Program-made: the position numbers and the translations under genes
The notes under the pieces: model-generated
Databases searched by the model: none
The model's input: the letters and a program-made list of their open reading frames with translations, nothing else
What the model was told of the DNA's origin: nothing
Shown here: piece after piece, positions 7,501 through 10,000 of the stretch
Layout: each line of letters begins with the position of its first letter
Position numbering within the stretch: the stretch's first letter is position 1
Assembly: GCA_009663005.1 (NCBI GenBank)
Contig: CM018888.1
Location: 6,337,542 to 6,347,541, forward strand
DNA length: 10,000 nt
Direction: 5' to 3'
Source: Actinidia chinensis
Taxonomy: Eukaryota > Streptophyta > Magnoliopsida > Ericales > Actinidiaceae

Positions 7501-8979
7501 AACAGATAAAGAAGAACCACAAAAATCCACATAGAAGATCCGTCAATGTGACCACATCATTAAATGAGGTATACACTATCATCTCTTATGTATGATATTG
7601 TACTTTTAATCCCACCACCCGTGTGTTTCCTGTATATATCGAGTTTTGTCAAGGAATCTTAATTTTCACAATACAATTTGGGAAGTGTTTCCAAAAATTG
7701 AAAAACCTGACGTTCCTTGAACCACCCCGAAAAACCAATGTCAAAATAATGTGCACCAATTACACTTCTCGATTTTGCAATAATCAATGATATCGGGAGG
7801 ACCGCACAGATTATTACTTGAGGAATGGATAGTCACCCACTCAATCATTCTTAGTTTGCGCAATTAGGAAGATATAGGTGAAAACACCCCTCAAAGGTCA
7901 ATTACCACAATGACAATCATGCCAAAAATCAAAAGCCAGCTACGAACACATATCACATATGAAGTGCATGCCTTCCTACCAGTGCCTATAGACAAGGTTA
8001 TAAAATGCAAATTTTATAAAACATACCCACTGATAAGCGCCTTCCTGAGTTCCATCCAATACCACAACCGAATCGGACTTGGATTCCAAGGTGCTCTTAT
8101 CCTTTAAAAGATCTCTGACCTATGGAATGTAAAGTTGAAATCCACATATGAATAAAGTGCTCAAAATATTATACAACGAGCACAAAAAATTAAGCTGAAG
8201 ATTACCGCTTGCAAAATTTTGTTGGATGTGTCACCTTCCAGTTGCCTCAGACCTGCAGTTGCCTGAATAGACATCAGCATTAGAATTGACTACACAAAGA
8301 TGCACACAATCATACTAGTCTTTTAATAAGATCACTTCCAAGGATCAAATTTTCGTTTTGATGTGCTGTTTTGGTAACCATAGAAATGGAAACATTACGG
8401 ATATGTAACGGAAACATTTCGAAAGAGAAAAGGAATTTGAATTACATGAAATCTTTAAAAACGTGAACTAAAACTTATCTCGAGTGCATAAATGCCTTAC
8501 AATAGTTAAATAAATAGTTCAAATTTATGGATTCCTTCACTCGTTTGTAAAATGAAACAAGTATATATAAAATCAAAAAGTAACCACCCTTGTTACCAAC
8601 CCAAAATTGTCAAGTATCACCAAAATAAATTCCAAATTCATGACAAAAATTATTGTTTTCTATGTTTCTTTGTTTCTGACGTATTTTGCAATATTTGGCT
8701 GACTTTCAATGAAAACATTGGTTTCATTATGAGTGTTTTGTTTCGGTCAATTCGAAAACGGAAACATTTCAACCGTTTCGTTGGAAACAAAGGAAATTTT
8801 GTTCCTTGATCACATCACATAAAACTGCAGCAACCATACAAATTACTCACCCCGACTCGAACTGGTGTCTTGTTCCGCAGCTCCTGTGGGATAACACTTT
8901 GGGCTTTCTCTAAAAGGGGCAGTAGAGAATCTGCAGCAGCCTTGGGATCCTTGGCATATGCACTCAGACCTGGTTTTAT
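4393..8979 (-). CDS. APY: Apyrase (GDA1/CD39 nucleoside triphosphate diphosphohydrolase), 5'-truncated by window edge, damaged near 3' end
   Basis: Family knowledge: plant apyrases remove the terminal phosphates of NTPs and NDPs using a divalent cation, and act in the Golgi lumen or outside the cell. Seen here: eight minus-strand exons encode about 360 residues. They carry apyrase conserved region 2 (RVGATAGLR), region 3 ([14 protein letters not shown], including the catalytic Glu), region 4 ([16 protein letters not shown]) and region 5 ([10 protein letters not shown]). Also present is the family block [13 protein letters not shown] followed by [11 protein letters not shown]. The family is usually about 450-475 residues, so roughly 100 N-terminal residues are missing. 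These would hold the membrane anchor or signal and region 1 (DAGSSGSR), and lie past position 10000. The first six exons join with GT-AG borders and consistent phases. The seventh has a frame change and the last intron lacks a normal donor, so the locus may be a recent pseudogene. The Arabidopsis APY1/APY2-like assignment rests on remembered motif similarity. Confidence 0.93.
4621..4801 (-). pseudogene. APY: Apyrase exon, seventh visible, with internal frame change
   Basis: From the acceptor (CACATATAG) it reads [20 protein letters not shown], then [15 protein letters not shown], which is normal apyrase. That frame then reads VPRWRV and stops at 4678-4676. The expected continuation sits in another frame from about 4704 on: [20 protein letters not shown] followed by IIDG, matching the usual [21 protein letters not shown]. 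The net shift equals +1 or -2 bases. The conserved cysteine of YLCMD is absent, although its likely disulfide partner (AAKHAC) is present. No usable GT-AG intron of normal length spans the shift. This is either real gene decay or a local assembly error. Confidence 0.8.
5063..5277 (-). other. APY: Apyrase exon, sixth visible (cysteine-rich middle, WNGGGG block)
   Basis: The 215 bp start with GG, completing the split Gly. They read [17 protein letters not shown], then [36 protein letters not shown], and end [14 protein letters not shown]. Three conserved cysteines (RRC, EPC, MKC) are present, as is the CTFGG(I/V)WNGG block typical of the family. The acceptor is GTATTTCAAG and the donor is GTATTA from 5062. 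The run of basic residues around the first cysteine (SRRRCRR) is more arginine-rich than I remember for relatives. Confidence 0.92.
5461..5597. mobile_element. MITE-like foldback element in an apyrase intron
   Basis: The left arm starts GCCCAAATTTGGATGAAGAA at 5461 and ends AGATTCAC at 5517. The right arm (5539-5597) ends CTTTGTCCAAATTTGGGG. Its reverse complement matches the left arm over about 57 bp with few mismatches, including GAATTCAAAA and ATGGT(T/C)CA(A/G)ATTCAC. The loop is about 21 bp. No reading frame is present. It lies in the 1108 bp intron 5278-6385, well away from either splice site. Target-site duplications were not identifiable. Confidence 0.7.
6386..6474 (-). other. APY: Apyrase exon, fifth visible
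   Basis: It encodes (S)[15 protein letters not shown], then [14 protein letters not shown] and the first base of a Gly codon. The run [12 protein letters not shown] is characteristic of plant apyrases. The cysteine in SPC matches a conserved disulfide cysteine of the family. The acceptor is TTGTGTTCAG and the donor is GTACGT from 6385. The phases (2 in, 1 out) agree with both neighbours. Confidence 0.92.
6645..6850 (-). other. APY: Apyrase exon, fourth visible (conserved region 4)
   Basis: It encodes [14 protein letters not shown], then [19 protein letters not shown], then a variable stretch with one potential N-glycosylation sequon (NGT), and ends [22 protein letters not shown] is conserved region 4, the phosphate-binding motif shared with the actin/HSP70/hexokinase fold. 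The acceptor is GGTTGTGCAG. The donor is AG followed by GTTTGT from 6644, leaving phase 2. It joins to the T at 6474 to make the Ser of the next exon (YVHSYLNYG). Confidence 0.94.
6851..8026 (-). other. Large apyrase intron (1176 bp) with a GC-richer, possibly exonic patch
   Basis: The borders are GTATGT at 8026 and TGTGCAG at 6851. Most is ordinary AT-rich intron. About 7220-7440 is more balanced in composition. Read on the plus strand it gives [20 protein letters not shown] and on to YVAP, one stop, then [20 protein letters not shown]. The -1 frame ends in PNKRRGRP, which resembles an AT-hook. This could be a decayed captured gene fragment. I do not recognise a parent gene, and chance is possible. 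Confidence 0.4.
8027..8119 (-). other. APY: Apyrase exon, third visible (31 codons, conserved region 3)
   Basis: It encodes VRDLLKDK and on to [23 protein letters not shown] is conserved region 3; its glutamate is the catalytic base in the GDA1/CD39 family. The acceptor is TTCCATAG and the donor is GTATGT from 8026. The 93 bp preserve phase 0. The next exon resumes with MTINYLRG, the expected continuation. Confidence 0.93.
8206..8262 (-). other. APY: Apyrase exon, second visible (19 codons, conserved region 2)
   Basis: This tiny 57 bp exon encodes [19 protein letters not shown], completing RVGATAGLR with the preceding exon. The acceptor is CTATTCAG and the donor is GTAAT from 8205. Phase 0 on both sides fits both neighbours exactly. 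The 588 bp upstream intron (8263-8850) holds an inverted-repeat element. The downstream intron is only 86 bp. Confidence 0.92.
8340..8807. mobile_element. Probable decayed inverted-repeat element in an apyrase intron
   Basis: AAGGATCAAATTTTCGTTT at 8340-8358 resembles the reverse complement of the right edge (AAGGAACAAAATTTCCTTTG, from 8807). The interior is rich in GGAAACATT repeats: 8388, 8410 and 8760 in the same orientation, and GGAAAC/GTTTCC-type words near 8770-8790. There is no significant reading frame. It fills most of the 588 bp intron 8263-8850. The inverted ends are short and imperfect, so the call is tentative. Confidence 0.4.
8851..8979 (-). other. APY: Apyrase exon, first visible (43 codons, phase 0 to phase 0)
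   Basis: It reads [12 protein letters not shown] and continues to [11 protein letters not shown]. The second stretch is the start of conserved region 2, just before the ATAGLR of the next exon. The acceptor is a TGATTGTAG at the 8980 side. The donor is GTGAGT starting at 8850, a near-perfect plant donor. The 129 bp are an exact number of codons. The KPGLS motif is typical of the segment about 100 residues into plant apyrases, which is why the N-terminal exon or exons must lie beyond the window. Confidence 0.92.
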
Positions 8980-9504
8980 CTACAATCACAAAGTGTTGTG
9001 AGAAAGGACCATCATTGTAAGGTGAATTGATCAGGAACAAATCCAAGATGAAGGGTACCCAAGTAAAATAAATACATTAAGAAACAGACATGGTGCAATT
9101 CAAGTCAACAAATAGTAAACAGAGTCATATGTATGTAGCAGGAAATGGATTCTCTAAAGTTTGCGGACTTGAACTTTACGTTAAAGCTGGTCCATTGTGA
9201 TCCATCCGGGGTTTACCTCAGTTATCCGAATCCACCACTGATTAATTGGACATTAGTAGCTATAATATCATAACACATTTGTTTTAAAAAAAATAGATAG
9301 TCTATCCTGGAACTCATGTCCAACCAAATATTATTTGATAGTATGGTTACAAATGTCCAGTCAACCTGATTTCTTTCATAAATGATCTTCTCAATTGGTA
9401 CTACAAGATGAACAATTCGGATCACCAAAGTGCAGTGCAATGGGCTAATTTTATAGTAAAGTTGAAACCATCAATTTTAGAGAGCCTATTTTGGCATGTT
9501 ACTA

Positions 9505-9750
9505 TTTTGGAGACTATGTATATTTTTTCTCCTCTCAAAACTGTCCCTAAACATCAGTATTTTTAAATTTCAAATGTTTTACGTAATTAAATGTTATGGA
9601 AAAAAAAAAAGAGAAGAATAACCCACTATCTAATACTATTTTTAAAAAGAGAACTCCTTTTGATATGATTCAATTTTGAGGCTGTGTATATTTCTATATT
9701 TCAAAATTGCCCCACTAAAATAAATTTTAGCAATTTAAAACCCTTTTAAC
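9505..9750. repeat. Diverged direct repeat, offset about 169 bp
   Basis: TTTTGGAGACTATGTATATT at 9505, with CTCAAAACTGTCCC, AAACATCAGTATTTTT and AAATTTCAAA, resembles TTTTGAGGCTGTGTATATT at 9674, with TTCAAAATTGCCCC, AAAATAAATTTT and AATTTAAAA. The order is the same in both, which indicates an old tandem duplication. No coding potential is present. Confidence 0.5.
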
Positions 9751-9767
9751 ATAGGGGCAATTACATA

Positions 9768-10000
9768 CAGAGGTAAAGCTACATTGGAACCCAAGAGGGG
9801 CAAACGCCCACTCCCAACTTTTGTGTAAACTTTTTATATGCAATTAGTAATTATGTACATACAACAAAAATTATAGTATTAGAACCCTTCCACAATTTTT
9901 AAAATTCTCCTCTAATTTCTTTTTTGTGTGTGTGCTTATAGTGTATTGTGTGTCCAAAGCTCAATCTTTTTTATTTTCTTGAAGGTCTTAACCCAATAAA
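9768..10000. mobile_element. Probable terminus of a hAT-like transposon, continues past the window
   Basis: From 9768 the sequence reads CAGAGGTAAAGCTACATTGG, then ACCCAAGAGGGGCAAACGCCC and CCAACTTTTGTGTAAACTTT. This resembles the CAGAGGCGGAGCTA start and the (G)GGGCAAATGCCCC...AACTTTTGT stretch that I recall from widespread plant hAT-family elements. The match is from memory of such ends, not from a search. The other end and any transposase would lie beyond 10000. Confidence 0.45.

Larger units (their letters stand above)
8980..10000 (-). other. Start of a long apyrase intron (more than 1 kb, runs off the window)
   Basis: No sequence encoding conserved region 1 (DAGSSGSR) or the segment before KPGLS is found between 8980 and 10000 in any minus-strand frame. 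The upstream exon must therefore lie beyond the window. The stretch is non-coding and filled partly by repeats. Confidence 0.7.

Noticed and set aside
8552..8809. An 85-codon plus-strand reading frame
   Set aside because: It falls in an apyrase intron, within GGAAAC-rich repeat sequence, and shows no domain.
9222..9440. A minus-strand reading frame as a candidate upstream apyrase exon
   Set aside because: It has no DAGSSGSR or neighbouring apyrase sequence and no suitable splice borders.

Overview
The window looks like nuclear DNA from a flowering plant. It is very AT-rich, has no dense coding, carries many short inverted-repeat and AT-rich repeats, and holds one intron-rich gene on the minus strand. 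That gene encodes an apyrase (GDA1/CD39 nucleoside triphosphate diphosphohydrolase). Its nearest remembered relatives are the Arabidopsis APY1/APY2-type enzymes. The species cannot be named from the sequence alone.

Layout. Positions 1-4392 contain no gene I can support. They hold a probable 0.5 kb inverted-repeat element (442-945), a compact 125 bp nested palindrome with perfect 22 bp ends (1502-1626), two loci of one AT-rich repeat family (1974-2447 and 3648-4000), and a decayed direct duplication (2985-3310). Positions 4393-8979 hold the apyrase gene, read right to left. Eight exons can be placed: 8979-8851, 8262-8206, 8119-8027, 6850-6645, 6474-6386, 5277-5063, 4801-about 4621, and 4505-4393. 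The first six have GT-AG borders and phases that join without a break. They carry apyrase conserved regions 2, 3 and 4; the last exon carries region 5. The 5' exon(s) with region 1 lie beyond position 10000, so the first intron runs past the window edge. It holds a diverged direct repeat (9505-9750) and what looks like the end of a hAT-like transposon (9768 onward). Other introns hold a foldback element (5461-5597), an inverted-repeat element (8340-8807) and a GC-richer patch that may be a captured gene fragment (about 7220-7440).

The most notable observation is damage confined to the 3' end of the apyrase gene. The seventh visible exon changes reading frame near 4700-4710. It lacks the conserved Leu-Cys-Met-Asp cysteine, and the donor of the last intron is missing. 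The last intron is stop-free and in frame with the final exon, so retention would insert 38 codons. Either this is a pseudogene in the making or an alternative C-terminus, or the assembly has a local cluster of errors. I found no clearly new biological system here.
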